Shown piece after piece: positions 1 to 8,119 of a stretch of 64,000 nucleotides of DNA; the first letter of the stretch is position 1, and the number at the start of each line of letters is the position of its first letter. The notes below the pieces were generated by a model, which was given only the letters and a program-made list of their open reading frames with translations, did no database searches and had not been told where the DNA came from. Source of the stretch: Jejuia sp. UBA6058 (GTDB lineage Bacteria; Bacteroidota; Bacteroidia; Flavobacteriales; Flavobacteriaceae). The position numbers were made by a program, and so were the translations under genes. The stretch spans positions 1 to 64,000 of the forward strand of contig DIYI01000019.1 of NCBI GenBank assembly GCA_002428965.1, in the 5' to 3' direction.

Positions 1-69
1 CCGCAGGTAATTACATACCATCGTGGTCACGGATATGCGCCGTTGTTAATGGCTTATATCCGCCGGTAA
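1..69 (+). CDS. C-terminal end of an unidentified gene (partial)
   Basis: An open frame runs from the first base of the window to a TAA stop and encodes the last 22 residues of a protein ending YHRGHGYAPLLMAYIRR. The reading frame is open to the window edge and the spacing to the ffh promoter is that of a normal upstream gene, so I take it as the tail of a real gene. The fragment is too short for me to name a family. Confidence 0.4.
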   Translation, partial: PQVITYHRGHGYAPLLMAYIRR

Positions 70-180
70 ACGAAGGTAGTTGAAAATTTTTACAAAATCA
101 AGTTCCATTGCTCTTAAAATATGTGTTCAAATTAGGTTGTCAAAACACCAATTCAACAATACAAAAACCAAATATTTCGC

Positions 181-188
181 TATTTTTG
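181..188 (+). promoter_or_regulatory. Bacteroidota -7 promoter element for ffh
   Basis: TATTTTTG matches the Bacteroidota -7 consensus TAnnTTTG exactly and lies about 65 bases before the ffh start. I see no good TTG -33 element at the usual 19-21 base spacing, so the assignment rests on the -7 box and position. Confidence 0.5.
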
Positions 189-252
189 CAGTTCATAAAA
201 AATTAATAAAAACAGTCTGTTCAATAAACACTATGACTGAAGACTAATAGAT

Positions 253-1581
253 ATGTTTAATAATTTAAGCGATAAACTAGATAAAGCACTACACGTTCTT
301 AAAGGACATGGCAGTATTACAGAGGTAAACGTAGCCGAAACCTTAAAAGAAGTACGTCGTGCGCTTTTGGATGCGGATGTTAACTTTAAAATTGCCAAAG
401 AATTTACTAATAAAGTAAAGGTGAAAGCTTTGGGACAAAACGTATTAACTACGTTACAACCGGGGCAGTTAATGGTAAAAATCGTTAAGGACGAGTTAAC
501 CGAATTAATGGGTGGTGATGCCGAAGGCATTAATTTGTCTGCAACACCAAGTGTTATTTTAATGTCTGGTTTACAAGGTTCTGGTAAAACTACGTTTTCT
601 GGAAAGCTTGCCAATTACCTTAAAAATAAAAAGACCAAAAAACCCTTATTGGTGGCTTGTGATGTATATCGTCCTGCTGCAATTGATCAGCTTCACGTTG
701 TTGGAGATCAAATTGGTGTTGAGGTGTTTAGTGATAGAGGGAATAACGATCCTGTAGCAATTTCTCAAGCGGGTATTGCGCATGCAAAAGCCAACGGACA
801 TAATGTGGTAATTATAGATACCGCAGGTCGTTTAGCGGTCGATGAAGCGATGATGACCGAGATATCTAACATTCATAAAGCTATTCAACCTCAGGAAACT
901 TTGTTTGTGGTGGATTCCATGACGGGGCAAGATGCGGTAAATACCGCAAAAGCCTTCAATGATATTCTGAATTTTGATGGTGTTATCCTTACCAAATTAG
1001 ATGGTGATACACGTGGTGGTGCTGCGATTTCTATTAAATCTGTTGTCAACAAACCTATTAAGTTTATCGGTACGGGTGAGAAGATGGAAGCTATTGATGT
1101 GTTCTATCCATCTCGTATGGCAGATCGTATTTTGGGAATGGGAGATGTAGTGTCTCTTGTAGAACGTGCCCAAGAACAATTTGATGAACAAGAGGCACGC
1201 AAACTTCAAAAGAAAATTGCCAAAAACCAATTTGGATTTGATGATTTCTTAAAGCAAATTCAACAAATCAAGAAAATGGGGAACATGAAAGACCTTATTG
1301 GAATGATTCCTGGAGCAGGTAAAATGATGAAAGATGTAGATATTGATGATGATGCGTTTAAAGGTATAGAAGCAATAATTCATTCTATGACTCCAAAAGA
1401 ACGCACCAACCCTTCAGTGTTAAATGCAAGTAGAAAAAAACGAGTTGCTAAAGGCTCAGGTACTTCGGTTCAAGAAGTAAATCAATTACTGAAACAATTC
1501 AACCAAATGAGCAAAATGATGAAGATGATGCAAGGTGGAGGCGGCAAGAAGATGATGCAGATGATGAAGAATATGCGATAA
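253..1581 (+). CDS. ffh: Signal recognition particle GTPase Ffh (SRP54)
   Basis: GTPase and RNA-binding subunit of the bacterial signal recognition particle; with 4.5S RNA and FtsY it delivers ribosomes making membrane proteins to the Sec translocon. The 442-residue protein has the family layout: N domain (about 1-95), G domain with P-loop GLQGSGKTT at 106-114, DTAGR at 189-193, TKLDGD at 247-252 and GTGEK at 273-277, then a methionine-rich M domain (about 300-442) ending in a Met/Lys tail. Length is typical. The ATG follows a TATTTTTG promoter by about 65 bases. The next gene is a repeat-flanked four-helix-bundle gene that looks inserted between ffh and folD. Identity is certain. Confidence 0.98.
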   Translation: MFNNLSDKLDKALHVLKGHGSITEVNVAETLKEVRRALLDADVNFKIAKEFTNKVKVKALGQNVLTTLQPGQLMVKIVKDELTELMGGDAEGINLSATPSVILMSGLQGSGKTTFSGKLANYLKNKKTKKPLLVACDVYRPAAIDQLHVVGDQIGVEVFSDRGNNDPVAISQAGIAHAKANGHNVVIIDTAGRLAVDEAMMTEISNIHKAIQPQETLFVVDSMTGQDAVNTAKAFNDILNFDGVILTKLDGDTRGGAAISIKSVVNKPIKFIGTGEKMEAIDVFYPSRMADRILGMGDVVSLVERAQEQFDEQEARKLQKKIAKNQFGFDDFLKQIQQIKKMGNMKDLIGMIPGAGKMMKDVDIDDDAFKGIEAIIHSMTPKERTNPSVLNASRKKRVAKGSGTSVQEVNQLLKQFNQMSKMMKMMQGGGGKKMMQMMKNMR

Positions 1582-1585
1582 CCTT

Positions 1586-1614
1586 AGTAAGCAGTCTCAG
1601 TCACAGTTTCCAGT
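1586..1614. repeat. CAGT-type repeat, left flank of the four-helix-bundle gene
   Basis: The stretch contains AGTAAGCAG followed by CAGTCTCAGT, CACAGT and CCAGT units. AGTAAGCAG recurs as a direct repeat at 2003-2011, and CAGTCTCAGT (1592-1601) recurs inverted at 2019-2028, so the small gene between them is bracketed by related DNA. It lies directly between the ffh stop and the next start codon. Confidence 0.6.
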
Positions 1615-1619
1615 AGTTT

Positions 1620-1994
1620 ATGGATTTTAAAGATTTGTTAGCTTACAAAAAAGCCTTTGAATTATCAATGCTAATCTTCGATATTTCAAAGTCTTTTCCA
1701 AAAGAAGAAATATATTCATTGACTGACCAGATCAGGAGAAGTTCAAGATCAGTTTGTGCTAATATATCAGAGGCCTACAGAAAAAGAAGATATCCAAAAC
1801 ATTTTATCAGTAAACTGACTGATGCAGATGGTGAGAATTCTGAAACAAGTACTTGGTTGGATTTTGCTTTGTCATGTGAATACATTTCGAAAGAAATTCA
1901 TTCTGAATTTTCAAGTCAAGGAAACGAAATAGGAAAGCTAATTAACTATATGATTAATCATCCAGAGAAATTTGGTGTTAAAACTGAAAATTAA
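1620..1994 (+). CDS. Four-helix bundle protein (S23 / 23S rRNA IVS-encoded protein family)
   Basis: The 124-residue all-helical protein starts MDFKDLLAYKKAFEL and contains IYSLTDQIRRSSRSVCANI, the signature of the four-helix bundle / 23S rRNA intervening-sequence protein family. Members are often single genes dropped between housekeeping genes or inside rRNA intervening sequences; their molecular role is not established. Here it sits alone between ffh and folD and is bracketed by CAGT-type repeats on both sides, with a 9-bp direct and a 10-bp inverted match. The start lies only a few bases beyond the left repeat. Family assignment is confident, function is not known. Confidence 0.85.
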   Translation: MDFKDLLAYKKAFELSMLIFDISKSFPKEEIYSLTDQIRRSSRSVCANISEAYRKRRYPKHFISKLTDADGENSETSTWLDFALSCEYISKEIHSEFSSQGNEIGKLINYMINHPEKFGVKTEN

Positions 1995-1995
1995 A

Positions 1996-2090
1996 CGCAC
2001 AAGAGTAAGCAGCTGACAACTGAGACTGAAAACTGAATTAACGCAAGAGTAAGCCATCAGAGTAAGAAACTGCGACTGCGACTGCGACTG
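1996..2090. repeat. CAGT-type repeats, right flank, with ACTGCG microsatellite
   Basis: Two imperfect tandem copies of a unit beginning ACGC(AC)AAGAGTAAGC occupy this gap. The first carries ACTGAGACTG (2019-2028), the inverse of the left-flank CAGTCTCAGT. The second ends in ACTGCG repeated three times plus ACTG (2069-2090). It separates the four-helix-bundle gene from folD and contains no gene. Confidence 0.65.
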
Positions 2091-2103
2091 AAAACTTATA
2101 ATA

Positions 2104-2979
2104 ATGACAATACTAGACGGTAAAAAAGTAAGCAACGATATAAAAAATGAAATTGCAGATCATGTCCAATCCATGATTTCAAAAGGTGAAAAAGTGCCAC
2201 ATTTGGCTGCAATTTTAGTAGGTTCTGATGGTGCGAGTATGACTTATGTGGGTGCTAAAGTAAAAGCCTGTGAGCGCATTGGTTTTAAATCGACGCTTAT
2301 TGAAATGCCCGAGTACACCTCTGAAGAAGAACTTCTGGAAAAAATCCATTTTTTAAATACTAATGATGATATTGATGGCTTCATCGTACAATTGCCATTA
2401 CCAGACCAAATTGATGAACAAAAGGTTTTGATGGCGGTTGATCCTGATAAGGATGTGGATGGATTTCACCCAACCAACGTTGGCCGAATGGCATTAGATT
2501 TACCTACATTTTTACCAGCAACACCCTATGGAATTATGGAGCTGTTGGAGCGTTACCAAATTGAAACTTCGGGTAAAAACGTGGTGGTTATGGGGCGTAG
2601 CCATATTGTAGGGCGTCCAATGAGTATTTTGATGAGTCAAAAACGTCCAGCCGGAGATGCTACGGTTACAGTGGTACATAGTCGTTCTAAAAATTTAAAA
2701 GAAATTACAAAAGCAGCTGATATTATTGTAGCAGCTATTGGTATTTCAGAATTCCTAACGGGTGATATGGTTAAGGAAGATGTTGTTGTAATTGATGTGG
2801 GCATTACAAGAGTTCCCGATCAGACTAAAAAGAACGGTTATAGATTAGCTGGTGATGTGGAATTTGAAAGTGTAAGTAAAAAAGCCAGCTATATAACACC
2901 TGTACCTGGTGGTGTTGGTCCTATGACTATTGCTATGTTGCTAAAAAATACACTTTTGGCCAGGGAGCGTCATGGGTAG
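2104..2979 (+). CDS. folD: Bifunctional methylenetetrahydrofolate dehydrogenase / methenyl-THF cyclohydrolase
   Basis: Cytoplasmic one-carbon enzyme interconverting 5,10-methylene-THF and 10-formyl-THF, using NADP. The 291-residue length is typical. Active-site Tyr48 and Lys52 lie in TYVGAK, followed by VQLPLP at 95-100, DKDVDGF at 115-121, the dinucleotide-binding GRSHIVGRP at 164-172, and the C-terminal signature PGGVGPMT. The ATG at 2104 gives the conserved start MTILDGKKV. Downstream the strand changes, so folD is the last gene of this plus-strand group. Identification is certain. Confidence 0.97.
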   Translation: MTILDGKKVSNDIKNEIADHVQSMISKGEKVPHLAAILVGSDGASMTYVGAKVKACERIGFKSTLIEMPEYTSEEELLEKIHFLNTNDDIDGFIVQLPLPDQIDEQKVLMAVDPDKDVDGFHPTNVGRMALDLPTFLPATPYGIMELLERYQIETSGKNVVVMGRSHIVGRPMSILMSQKRPAGDATVTVVHSRSKNLKEITKAADIIVAAIGISEFLTGDMVKEDVVVIDVGITRVPDQTKKNGYRLAGDVEFESVSKKASYITPVPGGVGPMTIAMLLKNTLLARERHG

Positions 2980-3022
2980 CCTTAGCGTAAGTTGCTTCTA
3001 GTGTTTGTGTATTTTGAACTGC

Positions 3023-3598
3023 CTAGAGTTCTTTTTGGCAACTTATTTTCCAAGTAGGAAATACGATTTTTTCGGTTTTGTCTACCCACTCACCAATCCA
3101 TTTATAACCGCTTTTACTAATATCGTAAAAGGTAAGTCTATAATAGCCCACCATACCATTTGGTGCCGTTTGGTCCTTATATAAAACAATATTGCCGTTT
3201 TTGGTTTTAGTACCTTCCCAAGAGGATAATTTTGCTGTAGGGGCAGCTGATGTGTAATAATGGACATACCATTTACTGCTATCCGCATTAAATTGTCTTA
3301 TGCTACCAGAATGTTTTCCATCAGATTTAAGTGTCTCATCTTGAATTGCCATCCCATTCATTATGTATTTAAAACGCCATACCATATCAATTGGAGATGT
3401 CCAAGAACCATCTTTATTTCTTGAAGTAGATTTGCATTTACATTTACCGATCATGGGTTCAAAATCTTTGATCTGTTCAGGAGCTTCAGGATTTAGTTTT
3501 CCAAAAGGGAACAAATCTGAGGGTTCATAATCGTACTGCGCGTTTATTGGAGCATATATGAAAAGGCTAAAAATTACACTTAGTGAAATTAGTTTCAT
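3023..3598 (-). CDS. Secreted protein of unknown function
   Basis: A 191-residue protein with a clear signal peptide (Lys2, hydrophobic 4-17, cleavage probably after PINA at about residue 20). The mature part is rich in Trp, Tyr and beta-type patterns (WRFKYIMNGMA, KWYVHYYT, YKWIGEW), suggesting a lipocalin-like or DUF1579-like beta-barrel, but I cannot assign the family with confidence. The C-terminus ISCQKEL and a CKCK motif at about 52-55 give several cysteines, possibly disulphide-bonded in the periplasm. It is a single gene convergent with folD. Confidence 0.7.
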   Translation of the reverse strand: MKLISLSVIFSLFIYAPINAQYDYEPSDLFPFGKLNPEAPEQIKDFEPMIGKCKCKSTSRNKDGSWTSPIDMVWRFKYIMNGMAIQDETLKSDGKHSGSIRQFNADSSKWYVHYYTSAAPTAKLSSWEGTKTKNGNIVLYKDQTAPNGMVGYYRLTFYDISKSGYKWIGEWVDKTEKIVFPTWKISCQKEL

Positions 3599-3706
3599 GT
3601 TTGTTTGATAAGAATTACTAGATCAAATCAAACAAAAATTATAAGGCGTAGCTTTAAAAATGCAGAGAATGCTTTTGTATTTGCAGTAAGCCGTGTTAAG
3701 AATATA

Positions 3707-4576
3707 CTAAACTGTAAAGTTTTTAACTACTTTAAGTTTGCTTTTTGAGATGGCTACACGTTCGTTGTTTTTAAGAACCAACTCGGGAGTGCTAGACCAA
3801 TTAATTTCTTTTACCATTTTCATATTCACAATGGCTTTTCTATGTACCCTTAAAAAATGTTTTTCTAGTTTGTTTTCAAGAGTTTTTAAGCTACTTCGCA
3901 TTGTGTAATTTTTATCGTTATTGGTATGTACAATAACGCAGTAGTCGTCTGCCTCAATCCAATAAATATCATGTATTGGTATTATCTTCCTTTTATTACC
4001 AATTTTAATATTTAATACTGAAGTTTTATCATCATTTTGTTGCCTTAGTTGATTGTATAATTCAGTATTGGATGCTTTAATATTTAATAACGATTCAACC
4101 TTTATTTGAAGTGCTGAATTTATAAAGTAAAAATGAAAAATTATGGCAACAGATATATAGCCCAGAGTATAAATTGGAGCTTTTTGAAACGTATAGAATG
4201 TCACATATTCTTTGAAAAAAAGCGACAAGGAAAAAGGTTCGTTAGAAGTTAATTGTTGTCCTATTGCAATTATAAAAACACATGCAACCACTAATGCTAG
4301 AACAAAAACTATATAACTTAAAATAGTTGCGCTTTTATATTTTAAGGCTGTTTTTTTGCAATAGGAAATTAAAGGAATACATAATACCAACCAAACAAGC
4401 CATTTTAAAGATTGTCTTTTCAGTAGTTGGGTGAAAACAATGTTTTCTGCTAGATTAAATCGCTTTATATAATAATATTGCTGTAAAGTCTCAAATATAA
4501 TTGCTGTAGAAAAAATGCAAATAACAAAGATTAGGTACTTTTTATGAAGTGTTATTTGATTTAAAACTTTTGGCAA
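3707..4576 (-). CDS. Membrane-anchored LytTR-family transcriptional regulator
   Basis: The 289-residue protein has four predicted membrane segments (about 14-30, 58-73, 84-106 and 136-155), a short linker with coiled-coil potential (165-182) and a C-terminal LytTR DNA-binding domain (about 188-286). Diagnostic LytTR pieces are IYWIEADDYCVIVHT and FLRVHRKAIVN. There is no receiver domain, so the signal is probably sensed by the membrane part rather than by phosphorylation. Such stand-alone membrane LytTR regulators are common in Flavobacteriia. The target genes cannot be read from the sequence. It sits between a secreted protein and rluF, all on the minus strand. Confidence 0.85.
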   Translation of the reverse strand: MPKVLNQITLHKKYLIFVICIFSTAIIFETLQQYYYIKRFNLAENIVFTQLLKRQSLKWLVWLVLCIPLISYCKKTALKYKSATILSYIVFVLALVVACVFIIAIGQQLTSNEPFSLSLFFKEYVTFYTFQKAPIYTLGYISVAIIFHFYFINSALQIKVESLLNIKASNTELYNQLRQQNDDKTSVLNIKIGNKRKIIPIHDIYWIEADDYCVIVHTNNDKNYTMRSSLKTLENKLEKHFLRVHRKAIVNMKMVKEINWSSTPELVLKNNERVAISKSKLKVVKNFTV

Positions 4577-4592
4577 AAGCTGAATTTTTAAT

Positions 4593-5345
4593 TTATCGTC
4601 TTTTTGTAAATGGATTAAATTCTTTGTGAGAAGAACTTATAAGGTTACTTAAGGTTTTAAACTCATCTGAGGTTAATTCTCTGTATTTACCAATAGGAAT
4701 ATCCAGTTTAATATTCATTATTCTTACCCGTTTTAAAGTTTGTACTTCGTAATTTAAATAAGAGCACATTCTTCTAATTTGGCGGTTCAAACCCTGGGTT
4801 AAAATAATTTTGAATTTGTAAGTGCTTAATTTTTCAACCTTGCATTTTTTTGTGGTTTGCTTAAGCTCTTCAAGATATATGCCACCTGACATTCTATTAA
4901 CAAAGGTTTGAGAAATGGGTTTATCAACCGTTACGATATATTCCTTTTCATGGTTATTACTAGCTCTAAGAATTTTGTTTACAATATCGCCATCATCTGT
5001 TAGTAGAATTAAACCTTCACTAGGCTTATCCAATCTTCCCATAGGAAAAATACGTTTAGGATAATTAATAAAGTCAATTATATTGTCTTTTTCAACTGAA
5101 GTATCTGTAGTACAAACAATACCTACAGGTTTGTTGAATGCCAAATACACAAATGATTCCTTAGTATTTGTTACTGTTTTACCATCCACGGCAACAATAT
5201 CTGTGGGCGCAATTTTGGTACCCATTTCTGGAACAACTCCATTTATGGTAACTCTACCAGCCTCAATAAGTTTGTCTGCTTCTCTACGTGAGCAATACCC
5301 AACTTCACTTAAATATTTATTAATACGTTTTAAAGGTTCAGTCAT
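4593..5345 (-). CDS. rluF: 23S rRNA pseudouridine synthase, RluF type
   Basis: Isomerises uridine to pseudouridine in 23S rRNA. The 250-residue protein has an N-terminal S4 RNA-binding domain (about 6-55, LKRINKYLSEVGYCSRREAD) and a catalytic domain with Asp106 in MGRLDKPSEGLILLTDDGD. The GRLDKPSEGL form and the QGLNRQIRRMC motif fit RluF (U2604 in E. coli numbering) better than RluB or RluE; the exact target base is inferred from the family. The C-terminus is short and basic (FTKRR). Identification as a pseudouridine synthase is certain, the RluF subtype likely. Confidence 0.9.
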   Translation of the reverse strand: MTEPLKRINKYLSEVGYCSRREADKLIEAGRVTINGVVPEMGTKIAPTDIVAVDGKTVTNTKESFVYLAFNKPVGIVCTTDTSVEKDNIIDFINYPKRIFPMGRLDKPSEGLILLTDDGDIVNKILRASNNHEKEYIVTVDKPISQTFVNRMSGGIYLEELKQTTKKCKVEKLSTYKFKIILTQGLNRQIRRMCSYLNYEVQTLKRVRIMNIKLDIPIGKYRELTSDEFKTLSNLISSSHKEFNPFTKRR

Positions 5346-5360
5346 ATTTCAAAAATACGA

Positions 5361-6188
5361 TTAAGCCTTTAAAAATTTGAGAATGTGTTGGTAAACTTCT
5401 CCTGATTTTAACCCATGCCCATAACCTTTTGTTTCAATGAATTGACTACTTGGGTAACTATTTTTGATATTGATACCGTCAGAAAAAGGGATAATTCTGT
5501 CCTTTTTATCATGAATGATAAGGGTATCAATCTTTAGATTTGATACAAAAGTTGAAGTAGAAAAATATTCTGGAAAGAAACCAAAGCGCTTATGAATGTA
5601 TAATCGATTACCGTGTTTTGTTCGCTTTGAATAGCCCATTATATTTTCGTAGTTATTAAGAATTGAACTAAAGGCATCAGGAGCACCAAGAAGCATAATT
5701 TTATCTACCGAATTCATTTGATGATTTTTCAATGCAAAGGTCGTTGCCATTCCACCTACGGAGTGTCCGATTATAGCTTGAGGTTTGTATGTTTCTGCTA
5801 CATGATGAATACATTCAGAATAGAGGATTGCGTTAAATTCTTTATTTCCGGTACCACCATGCGCAGGAGCGTCTAGAGCCAAAACATTAAAGTCTTCTTT
5901 GGTTAAAATCTCAATGAGATCTTTCCATCTAAAAGAGTTGCTTTCCCATCCGTGAGCCATAAGTATGGTATCCTTCGAGCCCTTCCAATGATAAACTTTT
6001 ATGTTAAAATCTTTAAAGGGTAGACTGTGCTGTTTTGCTTTGTTTAAGTAGTTGCTTTCATTTGGTTTAAGCTGTCCTTTTCGTGGTCTGGAAAATAACT
6101 GCATGGACAGTTTTCCTGCATAAAAGGGAGAAAAAATAGCAACGAAATTAATGCAAGCTCCAATAAGTTTAGGTATGAGTTTTTCCAT
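5361..6188 (-). CDS. Alpha/beta hydrolase fold protein
   Basis: The 275-residue serine hydrolase has the oxyanion-hole region MAHGWESNSFRW (77-88), LDAPAHGG before strand 5, nucleophile Ser143 in GHSVGG, an acidic residue in HDKKDRIIPF and the catalytic His in GYGHGLKSG near the C-terminus. An N-terminal hydrophobic stretch (6-24) could be a membrane anchor. Substrate is unknown. Its start is adjacent to the stop of the upstream cupin gene, so the two are probably co-transcribed and translationally coupled. Confidence 0.85.
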   Translation of the reverse strand: MEKLIPKLIGACINFVAIFSPFYAGKLSMQLFSRPRKGQLKPNESNYLNKAKQHSLPFKDFNIKVYHWKGSKDTILMAHGWESNSFRWKDLIEILTKEDFNVLALDAPAHGGTGNKEFNAILYSECIHHVAETYKPQAIIGHSVGGMATTFALKNHQMNSVDKIMLLGAPDAFSSILNNYENIMGYSKRTKHGNRLYIHKRFGFFPEYFSTSTFVSNLKIDTLIIHDKKDRIIPFSDGINIKNSYPSSQFIETKGYGHGLKSGEVYQHILKFLKA

Positions 6189-6554
6189 TTAAGCTTGCTC
6201 TCTATTTACGAGTTCCATTGAAAAGGCAGGTGTGCAAATAGCTATATATTCACAAGGTTCAGAAAATGGATTAGAATATTGTACGCGCGTATTTTTTTCA
6301 ATTTTAATAGATTGACCAGCCTTTAAAACAATGGTTTCCCCTTCAATAATAAATTGCTTTTTACCTTTTATGATAAAAGTATACTCGTCGAATTCTGGTG
6401 TTTGAAATGGTTCGCTCCAATCAGGAGGTGCGATCATATGCGCAATACTTATTTTAGAATTACCATCTGTGGCATTTCCAAAATGCTCTTTAATGACCTT
6501 TCCATCTGTCGTTGGAACAATAAATGGATTGTTTTGGATACTATATTTCTTCAT
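6189..6554 (-). CDS. Small cupin-domain protein
   Basis: At 121 residues this is a single-domain cupin. The core EYTFIIKGKKQFIIEGE and the second motif CEYIAICTP give the beta-barrel signature. Some metal-binding histidines usual in cupin motif 1 are not evident, so it may bind its ligand without a metal or through different residues. It lies between the YitT gene and the alpha/beta hydrolase gene, separated by two and zero bases, which suggests one operon. Function is unknown. Confidence 0.8.
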   Translation of the reverse strand: MKKYSIQNNPFIVPTTDGKVIKEHFGNATDGNSKISIAHMIAPPDWSEPFQTPEFDEYTFIIKGKKQFIIEGETIVLKAGQSIKIEKNTRVQYSNPFSEPCEYIAICTPAFSMELVNREQA

Positions 6555-6556
6555 AA

Positions 6557-7534
6557 TTAATCCTTGAAAGGCTTTCGTTTTATCATTCCGCCTTTAATGT
6601 CTTTTACAATACCCATAATCAAAAAGGCTTTACGATCTATCTTATCAATTTCAGTTTTTACTTTCGGCAATTCTAAACGGGTAATCACTGTATAGATGAT
6701 GTCTTTAGGCCCTGTTTCTCCAGTTTTACCATAACCCCCTTCTCCTTTATAAATGGTGCATGCCCTTCCCAGTTTTTTAGTGAGCATATATTGAATGTCT
6801 TCATGTTTCTCTGAAATTATTGTAAGTCCAACATATTCCTCTACGCCATCAACAACAAAATCAACTGTTCTGGCTGCTGCGAGATACGTCAAAATAGCAT
6901 AAAGCGCTGTTTCTACTGAGAGTATATAGGCTCCAAAAGAGAAAATAATAATATTTATGATAAGCAAAACATCACCAACGGTAAGCGATAATTTTCTACT
7001 TAAAAATATTGCAAGTACTTCTGTACCGTCTATAACGCTTCGGCCTCGCATAGACATTCCAATCCCCAAGCCTAAGAAGAACCCTCCAAAAATGGCAATG
7101 AGTAGTTTGTCCTCTGTAATTTTTGGATAATCTACATAATGTACAACAATGGCTAGAAATGTAATGGCTACAATACTTCTTAATGCAAACTTTAAGCTAA
7201 CAGTTCTAGACGCTAAAATGATAAAAGGGATATTTACTAAGACTAGCAGAACTCCTAGTTTTAAGGAGGTGATGTTTTCTAAGAGAAGTGATATTCCTGT
7301 TGCGCCGCCATCAATAAAATGATTTGGTAATAAAAATCCTTTCAGTCCAAAACCAGCAGAAAACACACCAATTACGATGAAAAAATATTCCCCTAAAGTA
7401 TGTGTCAATTCAACATAAAGTCTCCTTACAAGGGGAACAATTTCTTTTTTGCTTACAGGCTTATCTTTAGGTTTCTTTTTTTCTAAGCGCTTTCTGGCTA
7501 CATCTACTAATATTTTAGATAAAAATGGATTCAA
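6557..7534 (-). CDS. YitT family membrane protein (DUF161 + DUF2179)
   Basis: Multi-pass inner-membrane protein of 325 residues. A lysine-rich cytoplasmic N-terminus (about 1-35) precedes five or six membrane segments (about 50-210) with the DUF161 motif NHFIDGGATGISLLL. It ends in a soluble DUF2179 domain (about 235-310) containing RACTIYKGEGGYGKTG and ITRLELP. Transport substrate is unknown for the family. It is the first gene of a tightly packed YitT-cupin-hydrolase set and follows a lipoprotein gene by four bases. Confidence 0.9.
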   Translation of the reverse strand: MNPFLSKILVDVARKRLEKKKPKDKPVSKKEIVPLVRRLYVELTHTLGEYFFIVIGVFSAGFGLKGFLLPNHFIDGGATGISLLLENITSLKLGVLLVLVNIPFIILASRTVSLKFALRSIVAITFLAIVVHYVDYPKITEDKLLIAIFGGFFLGLGIGMSMRGRSVIDGTEVLAIFLSRKLSLTVGDVLLIINIIIFSFGAYILSVETALYAILTYLAAARTVDFVVDGVEEYVGLTIISEKHEDIQYMLTKKLGRACTIYKGEGGYGKTGETGPKDIIYTVITRLELPKVKTEIDKIDRKAFLIMGIVKDIKGGMIKRKPFKD

Positions 7535-7538
7535 ATGT

Positions 7539-8093
7539 TTAATGCCAGTTTATAAAAAAGTATTTGATTTTGGCGTTATCAGGGATTTGAATTGCCTCGA
7601 TTTTTAAGTCCATATCTAGTCTTAAATTAGAAGGTAGTTCCTTTTTATCAATAGCAAAACTTGCATTAATACTGTTAACACTTACTACAATGGAGTTTAT
7701 TAAATTATCAATTCTAGAAATTTTATAATTGTCTGATATTTCTTTGAAAGTACTTATGGTGCTGATGTTTTTATCTGTTTTATAACGCTCATCAATAATT
7801 TGGACACTTTGAATCACCGAAGTTGAATCTAAGGCTTCAGCAGGTTCCAACTCTAATAGCTTTTTTCCTGTTTTATCAAGGATTTCGATGTTACTTCTAT
7901 TACTGATAAACTCATCTCCTCCAATGCGTTTAACGATAGAATCATTTGGAAATACGAGTTTTAAGTCTTTTACTTGCGTAGAGTCTGTTAAAAGACCAAT
8001 ATGTTGTTTAGAAATTTCAAAAGGATCTTGTTCTTTATTACATGACAATACCAAAAATGATAAAAGTAATAAAGGGATTAAGGGCTTTTTCAT
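7539..8093 (-). CDS. Lipoprotein of unknown function
   Basis: A 184-residue protein with a lipoprotein signal (MKKPLIPLLLLSFLVLSC, lipidated Cys18). The mature part has no family signature I recognise; it contains repeated D/S/I-rich beta-type segments and ends in KIKYFFINWH. It is four bases before the YitT gene on the same strand and probably in the same transcript. Surface or periplasmic location is inferred from the lipobox. Confidence 0.7.
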   Translation of the reverse strand: MKKPLIPLLLLSFLVLSCNKEQDPFEISKQHIGLLTDSTQVKDLKLVFPNDSIVKRIGGDEFISNRSNIEILDKTGKKLLELEPAEALDSTSVIQSVQIIDERYKTDKNISTISTFKEISDNYKISRIDNLINSIVVSVNSINASFAIDKKELPSNLRLDMDLKIEAIQIPDNAKIKYFFINWH

Positions 8094-8119
8094 TGTTTAT
8101 ATGTGATGAGTTTAATTTT

